DNA of 64,000 bases from Sediminibacter sp. Hel_I_10. Lineage in GTDB: Bacteria; Bacteroidota; Bacteroidia; Flavobacteriales; Flavobacteriaceae. Positions 51,672 through 61,957 of this stretch are shown here, piece after piece. The position numbers and the translations under genes are program-made. How positions within the stretch are numbered: position 1 is the stretch's first letter; the number at the start of each line of letters is the position of its first letter. The notes beneath the pieces were generated by a model that saw nothing but the letters and a program-made list of their open reading frames with translations, was not told the DNA's origin and ran no database searches. The stretch covers positions 1,612,001 through 1,676,000 of the forward strand of contig NZ_JHZX01000001.1 of assembly GCF_000688335.1 (NCBI RefSeq). Direction: 5' to 3'.

Positions 51672-53966
51672 ATGGATAACATATATATCTACATGCTGAT
51701 TGCGCTGGCATTTTTAGCCGTTGCAGATCTTGTAGTTGGTGTGAGTAACGACGCTGTTAACTTCTTAAACTCTGCCATTGGTTCAAAAGCCATTTCATTT
51801 AAAACCATAATGATTGTTGCCAGTTTAGGGGTTGCCTTAGGAGCACTATCCTCAAGCGGTATGATGGAAGTGGCACGAAAGGGCATCTTTAATCCTGGAG
51901 AGTTCATGTTCGATGAGATCATGATCATCTTTACGGCGGTCATGATTACAGATATATTACTGTTAGATTTTTTCAATACGCTTGGTCTCCCTACATCAAC
52001 AACTGTCTCTATTGTTTTTGAATTGTTAGGGGCTTCTGTTTGTATTGCCATCTTAAAGATTTCTGCAGACGACTCACAAAGTTTGCTGCATTTAGGAGAA
52101 TATATCAACAACTCTAAGGCCTTAGAGATTATTCTTGGCATTCTATTGTCTGTAGTCATTGCGTTTAGTATTGGGGCCATTATTCAATTTTTTGCACGAC
52201 TCTTATTGAGTTTTAACTTTCAGAATAAGCCTTCATGGTACGGTGCTATTTTTAGCGGTATTGCCGTAAGCTCCATTTTATATTTCATTTTGGTTAAGGG
52301 TGTGAAAAATGCCACTTTTATGCCAGACACTCTCAAGGATTTAGTGTCTAGCAGCCCATTTCAAGTAATTGGTGTAAGCTTCTTATTATTTACGGTCATC
52401 TCTTATCTCATTATAAAGTTTACTAAAAATAACATTTATACCATTATCATTATTATAGGCACCTTTGCCTTGGCTGTGGCTTTTGCAGGTAATGACCTGG
52501 TTAATTTTATTGGTGTACCAATCGCGGCCTTCAACTCTTATGAAGCTTGGTCTGCTAGTGGTGTTTTACCCTCAAACTATGCCATGGTTGCCCTAAATCA
52601 GCCCGTTGGGACAAAACCCATTTTATTGCTCATTGCTGGGTTGATCATGGTGTTAACGCTGTGGTTTTCTAGTAAGGCTAAAGCAGTTGTAAAAACATCG
52701 GTTGACTTATCTCGTCAAGACAATGTCAAAGAGCGTTTTGAACCTAATTTTTTGTCTAGAAGTATCGTAAGATTAAGTATGACAGCTTCAGAGAAATTCA
52801 ACAGTCTGCTAACACCAGGATCCAAGCGTTTTATTGATAAACAATTTGCAAAACCAGTGCAGGCCTTAAAAACCAAATCTGAAGATATGCCAGCATTTGA
52901 CCTTGTGCGTGCTGCTGTTAACTTAATGGTGGCAAGTATTCTGATTTCGCTTGCAACCTCCATGAAATTACCGTTATCAACTACCTATGTGACCTTCATG
53001 GTAGCTATGGGAACTTCTTTAGCCGATCGTGCTTGGGGCAGTGAAAGTGCTGTGTACCGAGTTGCTGGTGTACTTAATGTAATAGGCGGCTGGTTTTTTA
53101 CAGCATTAAGTGCATTTGTTGCCGCAGCCATTATGGCCATTGTATTATACTACGGAAGAGTTTATGCCCTTACAGGCCTATTGATCTTAGCTATTGTACT
53201 TTTGATAAAAAATTATCTCAGTCATAAAAAACAATCTCGAGAACAAAAAGAAGCCGATAGTCTTGAAAGATCAGAAAGCAGTTCTACTCAAGGTGTGATT
53301 ATAGAGAGTGCTAAAAATATTAGTAATGTTGTTAAAAGAGGGAACAAAATTTACTCTAGTGCCATAAACGGTTTAGCTACTCAAGATTTAAAAGCACTTA
53401 AGAAAAACAAGAAGAACATCACTAAGTTATCTAATGAAATTGATGACCTTAGGGACAACATCTTTTATTTCATCAAGAATTTAGAAGAACCCAGTTTAGC
53501 GGCCAGTAATTTCTATATTAACATCCTAAGCTTTTTACAGGATATGGCGCAGTCTCTAGACTACATCTCTAGTGTGAGTTATAAGCACATCCATAATAAT
53601 CATAAAAAACTGAAGTTTACACAAATCAAGGAGCTACAGGAAATTGATGCCGTTATGGAAACACTATTTGGAGATATCAAGTCTGCTTTTGCTTCCAATT
53701 CTTTTACTGAAATTGGCACAATCTTGGCCGAAAAGAAATCCATTATCAATTTGGTTACTGAAAAGATCCAGAAACAAGTAGAGCGTACCAGAAGCGAAGA
53801 ATCGAGTCCAAAAAACACGACCTTATACTTCAGCATGCTGTTAGAGACTAAAGATCTTTTAAATGCAACGATGAATCTTTTAGAAGAGTATCACTCTGCA
53901 CACGATGAGAAAGTAGCGCCTGCCAGATTACCTGGTTCGGCTGATCCTTCCCTAGAGGAAGAATAG
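51672..53966 (+). CDS. PiT-family inorganic phosphate transporter with C-terminal PhoU-like domain
   Basis: PiT proteins import phosphate with protons or sodium. The two inverted PHO4 signatures are present: VGVSNDAVNFLNSAIGSKA near residue 22 and FAGNDLVNFIGVPIAAFNSYEAW near residue 275. About twelve helices run to residue 520. The last 230 residues are helical and charged, resembling a DUF47/PhoU-like regulatory domain, ending in an acidic tail. I chose ATG 51672 because the longer frame starts at a TTG in the -7 box. At 764 residues it is the large fused form. Confidence 0.92.
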   Translation: MDNIYIYMLIALAFLAVADLVVGVSNDAVNFLNSAIGSKAISFKTIMIVASLGVALGALSSSGMMEVARKGIFNPGEFMFDEIMIIFTAVMITDILLLDFFNTLGLPTSTTVSIVFELLGASVCIAILKISADDSQSLLHLGEYINNSKALEIILGILLSVVIAFSIGAIIQFFARLLLSFNFQNKPSWYGAIFSGIAVSSILYFILVKGVKNATFMPDTLKDLVSSSPFQVIGVSFLLFTVISYLIIKFTKNNIYTIIIIIGTFALAVAFAGNDLVNFIGVPIAAFNSYEAWSASGVLPSNYAMVALNQPVGTKPILLLIAGLIMVLTLWFSSKAKAVVKTSVDLSRQDNVKERFEPNFLSRSIVRLSMTASEKFNSLLTPGSKRFIDKQFAKPVQALKTKSEDMPAFDLVRAAVNLMVASILISLATSMKLPLSTTYVTFMVAMGTSLADRAWGSESAVYRVAGVLNVIGGWFFTALSAFVAAAIMAIVLYYGRVYALTGLLILAIVLLIKNYLSHKKQSREQKEADSLERSESSSTQGVIIESAKNISNVVKRGNKIYSSAINGLATQDLKALKKNKKNITKLSNEIDDLRDNIFYFIKNLEEPSLAASNFYINILSFLQDMAQSLDYISSVSYKHIHNNHKKLKFTQIKELQEIDAVMETLFGDIKSAFASNSFTEIGTILAEKKSIINLVTEKIQKQVERTRSEESSPKNTTLYFSMLLETKDLLNATMNLLEEYHSAHDEKVAPARLPGSADPSLEEE

Positions 53967-54015
53967 TCTGGTCTTAAGATTTCAAAATAAAAGTTTAAAT
54001 ACACCTTTTTAGAAA

Positions 54016-54531
54016 CTAAGGCGTTATCGTACCTATTTGGGCTATTTCCTCTATTTGGTCTTCTGCAATTTTTTTCTCGTTGTACTTCTTAAGGTCTACA
54101 ACGTAGGTATTTGATATAGAATCATGCCAGCCACGTGCATCTTCTCCTAGAAATGAAAATTGCTCAAAAGGGATAATTCTAGAAAATGACCGTTTCAGAA
54201 TATCTGTAAATGAAGGCTTAGAGCCATCTTCTAGAACAATCATGGTCTGGGTAATGTATTTACCAATAGATCGTGCTGTAAACGTTTCTATAATGATGTA
54301 GTAAATAAGGAGGATGATAAAACCTATCAAATAGTCTAAGGCGCTATTCTCAGACTCTACAACAATATCATATAGTGTATAATTGCCGCTAAGCTCTGCC
54401 ATAAGTGCGACTGCAATACCAAAAAGTGCTACTAATGACAATTGCACGACATAGTCTATAATATAATTGAGAAAACGTTTGCCTTTACTGGCTAAAACTT
54501 CGGAAGAAACTGTTACGGAAGATGTATTCAT
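54016..54531 (-). CDS. RDD-family membrane protein
   Basis: This 171-residue protein belongs to the RDD family, with three hydrophobic helices (about residues 25-50, 65-85 and 85-100). The family pattern is seen as KRFLNYIIDYVVQ at the start and ARSIGKYITQTMIVLEDGSKPSFTDILKRSFSRIIPF in the middle, though the name-giving Arg-Asp-Asp is NYIID here. The role is unknown; some relatives are linked to ion antiport. Confidence 0.85.
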   Translation of the reverse strand: MNTSSVTVSSEVLASKGKRFLNYIIDYVVQLSLVALFGIAVALMAELSGNYTLYDIVVESENSALDYLIGFIILLIYYIIIETFTARSIGKYITQTMIVLEDGSKPSFTDILKRSFSRIIPFEQFSFLGEDARGWHDSISNTYVVDLKKYNEKKIAEDQIEEIAQIGTITP

Positions 54532-54558
54532 TTGAAGTTTAACTTGGGGTTAGTCTCT

Positions 54559-54566
54559 CAAATTTA
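54559..54566 (-). promoter_or_regulatory. -7 box of the RDD gene
   Basis: Minus-strand TAAATTTG lies 27 nt before the start codon. No consensus -33. Confidence 0.5.
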
Positions 54567-54677
54567 ATTATAAAATGCAAAATCGCTAACAATCGTACAA
54601 AAATTATGGCATAGTCTCTTATTTCATAAAATATCAAAGATTTGTATCCCTTTACAAATAAAGACCTAGAGAATAGA

Positions 54678-55463
54678 TTAAGGGTTGTAAGTAAACTTAC
54701 CAACTAACTCATAATCGTCTGAAACTGTAATACCACAGAAGGTAAAAGTAATGTTGTTTGCGCCATCATTTTCAACATAAACCTTCTGATCAATCTGGGC
54801 AGAGCCTCCTCCCAAACTTCCGAAACCGAAATCCTGTATAGATACAACAATTTCACCATTTGATTTGATAGACTGATTGTCATATTGAGATACTGTAGTA
54901 TACTCACCCGTTAGAGGCAAATCTCCGTTTATCTCATTAAACCTTAGAAACATATACAAGGTTGACCAATTAGAATTTGTTGTAAATTCTACATTACCAT
55001 CATTAAATCCCGAAGGATTTTCATATGTCACATTATCTATAGAATAAGTGCTCTCCCCTAGATCTATAAAGTTGTCTGTTACTGGCTCGCAGGTAGGCTC
55101 ACTTGTTGTGGTAAATTCATAAATATCACCGTAGCCCACACCAATAGTATTAATGCCATAAGACGCACAATAATATGTGGTATTAGCGCTAAAACCACTA
55201 TAGCTTTCGCTAAAAAACCCAATACGATCACCTTCTATCATTTTGGTATCATTAATTGTGGGAGGAAAATTCTCGCTCCAAACAATGCCATACTCTGTGA
55301 TATTACTTCCGCCCTCGCCTAAAACTTTTCCGCTCAATACAGCAGTGTTTGTCAACACACTTTCTGGTGCATAAGTCACCATGTAGGGTTCGGTAGTGCT
55401 TATATTTTCAATTTCACAACTAAAAACCAACACACATAAGGAAAGTAGTAATACTCTTTTCAT
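54678..55463 (-). CDS. Lipoprotein with fibronectin-III-like domain
   Basis: The lipobox VFSC puts the lipidated Cys at residue 16. A domain at about 25-120 (VLTNTAVLSGKVLGEGGSNITEYGIVWSE ... YGINTIGVGYGDIYEFTT) has the pattern of flavobacterial FN3-like surface domains, including the GIVWS and YYxxxYxxN motifs. The C-terminal half (about 125-261) is a separate beta-rich domain with no recognised family. It is divergent from a barrel gene, with overlapping control regions. Confidence 0.75.
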   Translation of the reverse strand: MKRVLLLSLCVLVFSCEIENISTTEPYMVTYAPESVLTNTAVLSGKVLGEGGSNITEYGIVWSENFPPTINDTKMIEGDRIGFFSESYSGFSANTTYYCASYGINTIGVGYGDIYEFTTTSEPTCEPVTDNFIDLGESTYSIDNVTYENPSGFNDGNVEFTTNSNWSTLYMFLRFNEINGDLPLTGEYTTVSQYDNQSIKSNGEIVVSIQDFGFGSLGGGSAQIDQKVYVENDGANNITFTFCGITVSDDYELVGKFTYNP

Positions 55464-55474
55464 TGTATAATATT

Positions 55475-55504
55475 TCTGACAAATATAGTAATTATATATA
55501 TTTG
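55475..55504 (+). promoter_or_regulatory. Promoter of the 220-aa barrel protein
   Basis: TATATTTG (55497-55504), 19 bp before the ATG, is preceded by TCTG (55475-55478) with 18-bp spacing. It overlaps the divergent promoter at 55480. Confidence 0.6.
55480..55487 (-). promoter_or_regulatory. -7 box of the FN3-like lipoprotein gene
   Basis: Minus-strand TATATTTG lies 16 nt before the start codon. A TTTA sits 19 bp upstream of it as a possible -33. Confidence 0.6.
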
Positions 55505-55523
55505 CTTAAACTCTATCCAACCT

Positions 55524-56186
55524 ATGAAATATTATTTTACCCTTTTTCTCTTATGCGCTACATGGCTATCAATTGCACAATACAATGGTAAGATCGGTCT
55601 AACATTAGGCGCTACAAACTATATCACAGATACCAATCTATTATCTTCTAAATCTGGTAAAGGATTTACCTTTGGGGTCATGAGTATTTCGGAGTTTAAT
55701 GAAAATTTTACTTTTGTCTTAGAAATGAACTACAATCAACATTCGGTCAAACTGATTGGAAGGGAAAATGAGCTAGCAGATCCTGAAGATGTAAAATTTA
55801 ATCTTCAAGAATTTAGTCTTCCACTAACATTCAACTGGTTTTTTCATGAAGCTAATTACTTTAAATTTGGAGTTAATGCTGGTCCATCATTACATTTTGG
55901 TCATGAATTTAAATTGGTTGACGATGCCAAATCAAGTTATGTTCTAGACCCACTCTATGCGTCACCTGATAACCTAAGATTCGATACTTATAATGAAAAA
56001 GTTTCTTTTAATGTTTTCGCTGCCGTAGGTTTATGTGTTCAATATGATGAGATCATCATGGCCAATCTTAAGTATTATCGCAGCATAACAGACCCCTATA
56101 GACAAGCTCCTATTGTTGGTACCAGGGATGAAATTACGGGACAAGATTCTTACTTTGCCTTTGCAGTGACTTACTTCTTTTTATAA
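55524..56186 (+). CDS. Outer-membrane beta-barrel (porin-like) protein
   Basis: A signal peptide (about residues 1-18, ending LSIAQ) precedes a small barrel of the OMP_b-brl_2 family: KIGLTLGATNYITD, FGVMSISEFNENFTFVLEMNYNQH, FKFGVNAGPSLHFGHEF and a final strand AFAVTYFFL. Its 220-residue length fits eight strands. Function is unknown. It ends convergently with nrdA. Confidence 0.82.
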   Translation: MKYYFTLFLLCATWLSIAQYNGKIGLTLGATNYITDTNLLSSKSGKGFTFGVMSISEFNENFTFVLEMNYNQHSVKLIGRENELADPEDVKFNLQEFSLPLTFNWFFHEANYFKFGVNAGPSLHFGHEFKLVDDAKSSYVLDPLYASPDNLRFDTYNEKVSFNVFAAVGLCVQYDEIIMANLKYYRSITDPYRQAPIVGTRDEITGQDSYFAFAVTYFFL

Positions 56187-56213
56187 ACCCTATTACTTTT
56201 TCCTATAAAAACA

Positions 56214-56250
56214 TAAAAAAAATCCCGTTGCAAAGCTTGCAACGGGATTT
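56214..56250 (-). terminator. Intrinsic terminator of nrdB-nrdA (possibly bidirectional)
   Basis: A perfect 14-bp stem (AAATCCCGTTGCAA with TTGCAACGGGATTT) around a 3-nt loop. The T run is strong in the minus direction and weaker in the plus. Confidence 0.92.
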
Positions 56251-56274
56251 GTTATTTCAATAGTACTTAGTGCG

Positions 56275-58770
56275 TTAAGACCCGCACATTAAGCAATCAT
56301 CACCTTCGGCGTCCTTAGCTTGAGCAATTAATGCTTTCATCTCTTCTGCGCTCATAGGTTCTACATCAACATCTACTGATGATGGTTTTTTACTTGCAAA
56401 TTTTTCGGCCGTCTTAGCTGCGTGCTCTTGTTGTTTAGTAGCAACGACGGTATCTTCCAGTTCTGCAACTTTAACAACTTCTGCTAAAGGCATTTCCTTC
56501 TTTTTATAATCTAAGGTAAACTTAATAGCATCTACGGCACTCTTCGTTCTTAGATAATACATCCCTGTTTTTAATCCGCTCTTCCAAGCGTAGAAATGCA
56601 TAGACGTCAATTTGGCCATGGTAGCACCTTCCATAAATAAGTTTAGGGATTGTGACTGGTCAATAAAATAACCTCTATGACGGGACATATCAATAATATC
56701 CTTCATACTAAGCTCCCAAACTGTTTTATAAAGCTCTTTAATATCCTGTGGAATGGATTCAATACCTTGAATAGAACCGTTAGCTCTCATAATGTCTTGT
56801 TTTAAACCATCATTCCAAAGTCCTAATTCTACTAAGTCTTCTAATAAATGCTTGTTTACTACAATAAACTCTCCAGATAATACACGACGGGTATAGATGT
56901 TGGAGGTGTATGGCTCAAAACATTCGTTATTTCCTAGAATCTGCGACGTAGATGCAGTAGGCATAGGTGCTACTAACAACGAGTTACGTACGCCATGTTT
57001 TTTAATCTCACCTCTAAGCTTTTCCCAATCCCATCGGCCACTAAGCTCTTCATCCTTAATTCCCCAAAGATTATGTTGAAATTCTCCTTGGCTAATTGGT
57101 GAGCCTTCATAACTTTGGTAAGGACCGTCTGCCTTAGCTTCTTCCATACTCGCAGTAACGGCAGCAAAATAAAGCGTTTCAAAGATTTCTTGATTCAATT
57201 TTTTAGCCTCGTCACTTGTAAAAGGTAATCTTAGATTGATAAAGGCATCTGCCAATCCTTGTACACCCAATCCAACTGGTCTGTGACGAAAATTAGAGTT
57301 TTCGGCTTCTTTAACCGGGTAGTAATTTCTATCAATTACACGGTTAAGGTTTTTTGTGACGCGTTTGGTAATTTTATAAAGTTCTTTATGATCAAATGCT
57401 CCGTTCTTCACAAACATTGGCAATGCAATAGACGCTAAGTTACATACCGCTACCTCATCTGGTGACGTGTACTCCATAATCTCAGTACAAAGATTTGAAG
57501 AGCGGATGGTTCCTAAATTCTTTTGGTTAGACTTACGGTTTGCCGCATCCTTGTACAACATGTAAGGCGTTCCTGTTTCTATCTGGGATTCTAGAATTTT
57601 TTCCCAAAGCTCACGTGCTTTAATGGTTTTTCTCCCCTTGCCTTCAGCTTCATACTTTAAGTATAAGGCTTCAAACTCTTCACTATGCGCTTCAGGCAAT
57701 CCTGGGCATTCGTTAGGGCACATTAAGGTCCACTCACCATTATCTTGAACACGTTTCATGAACAAATCAGAAATCCACATGGCATAAAACAAATCTCTTG
57801 CTCTCATTTCCTCCTTTCCGTGGTTCTTTTTAAGATCCAAGAAATCAAAAATATCAGCATGCCAAGTTTCTACGTAAATCGCAAAACTTCCTTTACGCTT
57901 ACCCCCTCCTTGATCTACATAACGCGCCGTATCATTAAACACTTTTAGCATTGGTACAATCCCGTTAGAGGTGCCATTTGTACCTGCAATATAGCTTCCA
58001 GTGGCTCTAACATTGTGTATAGCTAAGCCAATACCACCTGCAGATTGTGAGATTTTAGCGGTTTGTTTTAACGTGTCATAAATACCATCAATACTATCAT
58101 CTTTCATGGTCAACAGGAAACATGAAGACATTTGTGGTTTTGGTGTTCCTGAATTAAAAAGTGTTGGCGTGGCGTGTGTAAAATATTTTTTAGACATGAG
58201 TTCATAAGTCTCTATGGCTCCTTCTAAGTCATTAAGATGGATCCCAATAGACACTCTCATAAGCATGTGCTGCGGACGTTCTGCAATTTCACCATTAATC
58301 TTTAGTAAATAGGAACGCTCTAGAGTTTTAAACCCAAAATAATCATAACTAAAATCACGATTATAAATAATGGTAGAATCTAATTTTTCCTTATTATCCA
58401 TGATGACTTTGTAAACCTCATCAGATAATAATGGTGCTTCCTTACCCGTTCTTGGATTAACGTATGTGTAAAGATCATGCATGACCTCGCTAAAGGTCTT
58501 TTTAGTATTCTTGTGTAAATTTGAAACAGAGATACGTGCTGCAAGTTTTGCGTAATCTGGGTGAGCTGTTGTTAAAGTTGCAGCAATCTCTGCCGCTAAG
58601 TTATCTAACTCACTAGTAGTGACACCATCATAAAGCCCTTCAATAACTCTCATGGCAACTTTTACAGGATCTACCAATTCATTAAGTCCATAACAAAGTT
58701 TACGAACTCTAGCCGTAATCTTATCGAACATCATTGGCTCTTTTCTGCCGTCTCTTTTTAATACATACAT
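56275..58770 (-). CDS. nrdA: Class Ia ribonucleotide reductase, alpha subunit
   Basis: The alpha subunit reduces ribonucleoside diphosphates. This 831-residue protein begins with an ATP-cone allosteric domain ([28 protein letters not shown]). The active site includes [14 protein letters not shown] and [23 protein letters not shown]. The C-terminus carries the redox-active cysteine pair (CLMCGS) that is regenerated by thioredoxin. It is downstream of nrdB on the same strand, 236 bp away with a hairpin between; the alpha-last order is common in Bacteroidetes. Confidence 0.97.
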   Translation of the reverse strand: MYVLKRDGRKEPMMFDKITARVRKLCYGLNELVDPVKVAMRVIEGLYDGVTTSELDNLAAEIAATLTTAHPDYAKLAARISVSNLHKNTKKTFSEVMHDLYTYVNPRTGKEAPLLSDEVYKVIMDNKEKLDSTIIYNRDFSYDYFGFKTLERSYLLKINGEIAERPQHMLMRVSIGIHLNDLEGAIETYELMSKKYFTHATPTLFNSGTPKPQMSSCFLLTMKDDSIDGIYDTLKQTAKISQSAGGIGLAIHNVRATGSYIAGTNGTSNGIVPMLKVFNDTARYVDQGGGKRKGSFAIYVETWHADIFDFLDLKKNHGKEEMRARDLFYAMWISDLFMKRVQDNGEWTLMCPNECPGLPEAHSEEFEALYLKYEAEGKGRKTIKARELWEKILESQIETGTPYMLYKDAANRKSNQKNLGTIRSSNLCTEIMEYTSPDEVAVCNLASIALPMFVKNGAFDHKELYKITKRVTKNLNRVIDRNYYPVKEAENSNFRHRPVGLGVQGLADAFINLRLPFTSDEAKKLNQEIFETLYFAAVTASMEEAKADGPYQSYEGSPISQGEFQHNLWGIKDEELSGRWDWEKLRGEIKKHGVRNSLLVAPMPTASTSQILGNNECFEPYTSNIYTRRVLSGEFIVVNKHLLEDLVELGLWNDGLKQDIMRANGSIQGIESIPQDIKELYKTVWELSMKDIIDMSRHRGYFIDQSQSLNLFMEGATMAKLTSMHFYAWKSGLKTGMYYLRTKSAVDAIKFTLDYKKKEMPLAEVVKVAELEDTVVATKQQEHAAKTAEKFASKKPSSVDVDVEPMSAEEMKALIAQAKDAEGDDCLMCGS

Positions 58771-58793
58771 AATTTTACACGTTGTTTAAATCA

Positions 58794-58816
58794 TTCTGAA
58801 ATACGCCATTTCAGAA
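58794..58816 (-). other. Hairpin in the nrdB-nrdA intergenic region
   Basis: A perfect 9-bp stem (TTCTGAAAT with ATTTCAGAA) around a 5-nt loop lies 24 bp before the nrdA start. There is no T run, so it is not a terminator. It may affect translation or processing of the joint mRNA. Confidence 0.5.
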
Positions 58817-59006
58817 CTCTTGGTTATCAATTAAATTGGATGTCATGGGTACTCTTGAAATCCAATACTTTGCTTAATTTTAAGGATAAGTTTGCCACTT
58901 CCCGATGTGGGAATTTTTAAAATGTAACTTAAAATCAATTTGAATTATACTAACGACCCTACTTCTAAAAACTTTTCAGTGTTGGTAAGTTGGACTATTT
59001 TAATCT

Positions 59007-59987
59007 TTAGAAATCAGCGTCAAAACTGAATTTATCTTTTTCTTCTTCTTTGTTAAGAACGCCAGCTTTTTGATATTCTGACACTCGTTTTTCAAAGAAG
59101 TTTGTTTTCCCTTGTAGGGAAATCATATCCATAAAATCAAATGGATTAGCGGTGTTATATTCTTTCTCACAATCTAGCTCGCTCAACAATCTATCGGTTA
59201 CGAACTCTAAATATTGAGACATCAATTTGGCATTCATACCAATCAAACTCGCCGGTAAGGACTCTGTAATAAATTCACGCTCAATGTTAAGCGCATCAAT
59301 TAAAATTTCTCTAATACGTTCTTTAGGAACTTTATTAATAAGGTGATTGTTGTGCAAGTGCACCGCAAAATCTGCGTGAACACCCTCATCTCTTGAGATC
59401 AACTCATTAGAGAAGGTCAATCCTGGCATAAGTCCGCGTTTTTTCAACCAAAAAATAGAACAGAAAGCTCCCGAAAAGAAAATACCTTCAACCGCAGCAA
59501 AAGCAATTAATCGCTCAGCGAAACTTGGTGAATCTATCCATTTTAATGCCCAATCTGCTTTTTTCTTAATCGCAGGAAAGTTTTCAATAGCGTTAAAAAG
59601 CATATCTTTTTCTTTCTCGTCCTTAACGTAAGTGTCAATTAATAGCGAATAGGTTTCACTATGGATATTCTCCATCATAATTTGGAAACCATAGAAAAAT
59701 TTAGCCTCACTATATTGCACTTCATTCACAAAGTTTTCCGCAAGGTTTTCATTAACAATGCCATCACTAGCAGCAAAAAATGCTAGAATGTGCTTGATAA
59801 AATAACGCTCGTCATCGTTGAGCTTATTTTTCCAATCGGTAAGATCTTGATGAAGATCGATTTCTTCCGCAGTCCAAAAACTAGCCTCAGATTTCTTGTA
59901 CCACTCCCAAATATCATGGTGTTGAATTGGGAAAATGACAAATCTATCTTTGTTTTCTTGTAAAATGGGTTCTGTGGCTTGAGACAT
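59007..59987 (-). CDS. nrdB: Class Ia ribonucleotide reductase, beta subunit
   Basis: The beta subunit carries the diiron centre and tyrosyl radical that start catalysis. The motif [26 protein letters not shown] holds two ligands (Glu and His) and the likely radical Tyr; the second Glu/His set lies in [13 protein letters not shown]. The length is 326 residues. It is first in the nrdB-nrdA unit. Upstream, AATCTTTG on the minus strand (60056-60049) is a one-mismatch -7 box. Confidence 0.96.
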   Translation of the reverse strand: MSQATEPILQENKDRFVIFPIQHHDIWEWYKKSEASFWTAEEIDLHQDLTDWKNKLNDDERYFIKHILAFFAASDGIVNENLAENFVNEVQYSEAKFFYGFQIMMENIHSETYSLLIDTYVKDEKEKDMLFNAIENFPAIKKKADWALKWIDSPSFAERLIAFAAVEGIFFSGAFCSIFWLKKRGLMPGLTFSNELISRDEGVHADFAVHLHNNHLINKVPKERIREILIDALNIEREFITESLPASLIGMNAKLMSQYLEFVTDRLLSELDCEKEYNTANPFDFMDMISLQGKTNFFEKRVSEYQKAGVLNKEEEKDKFSFDADF

Positions 59988-60056
59988 GCTTCTTTTTGTT
60001 TTTTATTCGTGAAATTCGGTCTGAAAATAGTGTTCGACTCGGGACTAACAAAGATT

Positions 60057-60473
60057 GAAAAATAGAAGCGATAAATCGAACGATTCAGGCAAACCTTTTC
60101 AACAAGTTTTTAACAACGGACTCTTAAGAAAAAAATAAAACGAATTGTTAATTTTATTTTTTAAATGCTGATTAACAGTTTATTACGAATAAATTATGAT
60201 GTAGGTTTTATCCTATTAAACAACGGCTCGCAAGCGATGTTTTCTACATATTAACATTTAAAAAATCAAGTTCTAAACACCTTACACGACACGTTCATTC
60301 TATCCGTTATTTTTAACAGTTAAACCGTGATTTTAAGAAAATTCAAATAAATGAGTTTTTGATTTTGATCAACAGAAATATGTATAGCTATTTTTGAAGG
60401 CAATTAAAATTAGATTGAGCGTCACTAAAAAGAGTCAACATTAGTCTAACAAAAAACAGTGAGCAAGAAAAAC
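60057..60473. other. Long AT-rich intergenic region upstream of nrdB
   Basis: About 490 bp separate nrdB from the DUF3109 gene. No frame over 30 codons looks coding, and no RNA fold, NrdR-like box or clear TAnnTTTG box was found beyond the weak nrdB -7 at 60049-60056. It most likely holds the nrdB control region. Confidence 0.4.
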
Positions 60474-61040
60474 CTATTTGTAATCCTTTGCCACCTTCTC
60501 TAGCTCAGTGTACCAATTTTCACCAAATTTTCTAATAAGCGCCTCCTTGACAAATTTATAAATGGGCACTTGTAATTCTTTACCTAAGGTACAAGCATCA
60601 TCGCAGATTTCCCATTTGTCATAATTTATGGCTGAAAATTCTGAATAATCCTTTACACGAATTGGATACAAATGACAAGATACTGGCTTTTTCCATGAAA
60701 TCTCTCCTTGATTATAAGCCTCTTCAATACCGCAAAGCGCCGTTTTCTTATTATCAAAAATAACGTAGGCACAATCAGCCCCATTAATCAAAGGGGTTTC
60801 GTGCTCTCCAAAATCATTGGTGGTATGCGTTCCTTGGCTTTCGATAGCTTCTATACCCGCCTTTCTTAAAAATGGTTTGACTTTCGGGTAAATGTCTTTT
60901 AAGATCTGCGTTTCAGCTGCTTCTAAAGGCGCACCGGCATCTCCATCAATACAACAGGCCCCTTTGCAAGCCGATAAATTACATACAAAATCCTTTTCAA
61001 TAATATCTTCTGAAACAATCGTTTTTCCTAGTTGAAACAT
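60474..61040 (-). CDS. DUF3109 family cysteine-rich protein
   Basis: The N-terminal cysteine cluster (CNLSACKGACC) with further Cys (ADCAYVIFDN, ALCGIEEA, SCHLYPIRV, CDDACTLG) marks the DUF3109 family, likely binding a metal or Fe-S cluster. A TTG-started frame opens at 61070, but ATG 61040 gives the usual MFQLGKTIVSEDIIEKDFVCN start and leaves the -7 box at 61068 outside, so I use 61040 (188 residues). Its biochemical role is unknown. It is divergent from a MarC-like gene. Confidence 0.88.
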   Translation of the reverse strand: MFQLGKTIVSEDIIEKDFVCNLSACKGACCIDGDAGAPLEAAETQILKDIYPKVKPFLRKAGIEAIESQGTHTTNDFGEHETPLINGADCAYVIFDNKKTALCGIEEAYNQGEISWKKPVSCHLYPIRVKDYSEFSAINYDKWEICDDACTLGKELQVPIYKFVKEALIRKFGENWYTELEKVAKDYK

Positions 61041-61067
61041 GATTTTTTTTGATGAATTATTAGACTT

Positions 61068-61075
61068 CAAAAATA
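61068..61075 (-). promoter_or_regulatory. -7 box of the DUF3109 gene
   Basis: Minus-strand TATTTTTG lies 27 nt before ATG 61040. It overlaps the longer TTG-started frame and argues against it. Confidence 0.55.
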
Positions 61076-61121
61076 GCTAAACTTTACCACTTTTTAACGT
61101 TATGAATCTATGCCAATCCAG

Positions 61122-61129
61122 TACTTTTG
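61122..61129 (+). promoter_or_regulatory. -7 box of the MarC-like gene
   Basis: TACTTTTG lies 17 nt before ATG 61147 and inside the longer frame that starts at 61102. Confidence 0.6.
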
Positions 61130-61146
61130 CCGAAAATTTGAAAAAC

Positions 61147-61740
61147 ATGGATATCCAGTTAAACATCAAGGAAATTGTTACCACATTCATGGTACTCTTT
61201 GCCGTAATAGATATTATAGGCAACATCCCTATAATCATAGATCTGCGCAAGAAAGCGGGACACATTCAAAGTGAAAAGGCTTCCATAATAGCAGGTATCA
61301 TTATGGTCTTATTTTTATTTTTGGGAAAAACCATATTGTCGCTCATTGGTATTGGCGTGAACTCATTTGCTGTTGCCGGTGCATTCATTCTGTTTTTTAT
61401 TGCTTTGGAAATGATCTTGGGCATTACCTTATATAAGGAAGATGAAAACGCCGCCATGACCGCTTCTGTTTTCCCTCTGGCTTTTCCACTTATTGCAGGC
61501 CCAGGAAGTTTAACCACATTACTATCCTTAAGAGCCGAATATCGTATTGAAAACATCATCATTGCGGTTATCCTAAATGTTATCATTATCTTTATAGTCT
61601 TAAAAACCTCAGCGAGAATAGAACGCATGATAGGTCAAAACGGCATCAATATTATTAGAAAAGTGTTTGGCGTTGTTTTATTGGCCATTGCTGTGAAATT
61701 ATTTGCCCACAATATCAAAGCGTTATTTGAAATTGTCTAA
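61147..61740 (+). CDS. MarC family integral membrane protein
   Basis: This 197-residue protein has six hydrophobic helices. The MarC signature is seen in FMVLFAVIDIIGNIPIIIDL at the start and FPLAFPLIAGPGSLTTLL in the middle, where the PLAFPLIAGPG segment is the family hallmark. I moved the start from 61102 to ATG 61147 because a -7 box at 61122 lies inside the extension. MarC was once linked to antibiotic resistance, which later work did not support; its substrate is unknown. Confidence 0.92.
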   Translation: MDIQLNIKEIVTTFMVLFAVIDIIGNIPIIIDLRKKAGHIQSEKASIIAGIIMVLFLFLGKTILSLIGIGVNSFAVAGAFILFFIALEMILGITLYKEDENAAMTASVFPLAFPLIAGPGSLTTLLSLRAEYRIENIIIAVILNVIIIFIVLKTSARIERMIGQNGINIIRKVFGVVLLAIAVKLFAHNIKALFEIV

Positions 61741-61750
61741 ATTATAAAGT

Positions 61751-61957
61751 ATGAAAATTTTTAATATTATAGCTACAGTCATGGCTTTAGGGCTTATTGC
61801 TTTTAACCTCACAAAATTAGATTTTGACAACCTATTGGTTGGTCAAAGTGTTGCCGCCCTAATCACAATTTTCGCATCACTTTGCGCTATTTTGCTTTTG
61901 CAGATTTTAAGAATTTCAAAAAAAATTGAGGCGCGAGCTAAACAAAGTAAAGCCTAA
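61751..61957 (+). CDS. Small membrane protein, 68 aa
   Basis: Two hydrophobic helices (about residues 3-20 and 33-54) and a basic tail (KKIEARAKQSKA). It begins 10 bp after the marC-like gene and is likely co-transcribed. No family is recognised. Confidence 0.7.
   Translation: MKIFNIIATVMALGLIAFNLTKLDFDNLLVGQSVAALITIFASLCAILLLQILRISKKIEARAKQSKA

Noticed and set aside
60164-60253. 29-codon frame in the gap upstream of nrdB
   Set aside because: No helix, no conserved-looking motif, no promoter and no terminator; most likely chance.
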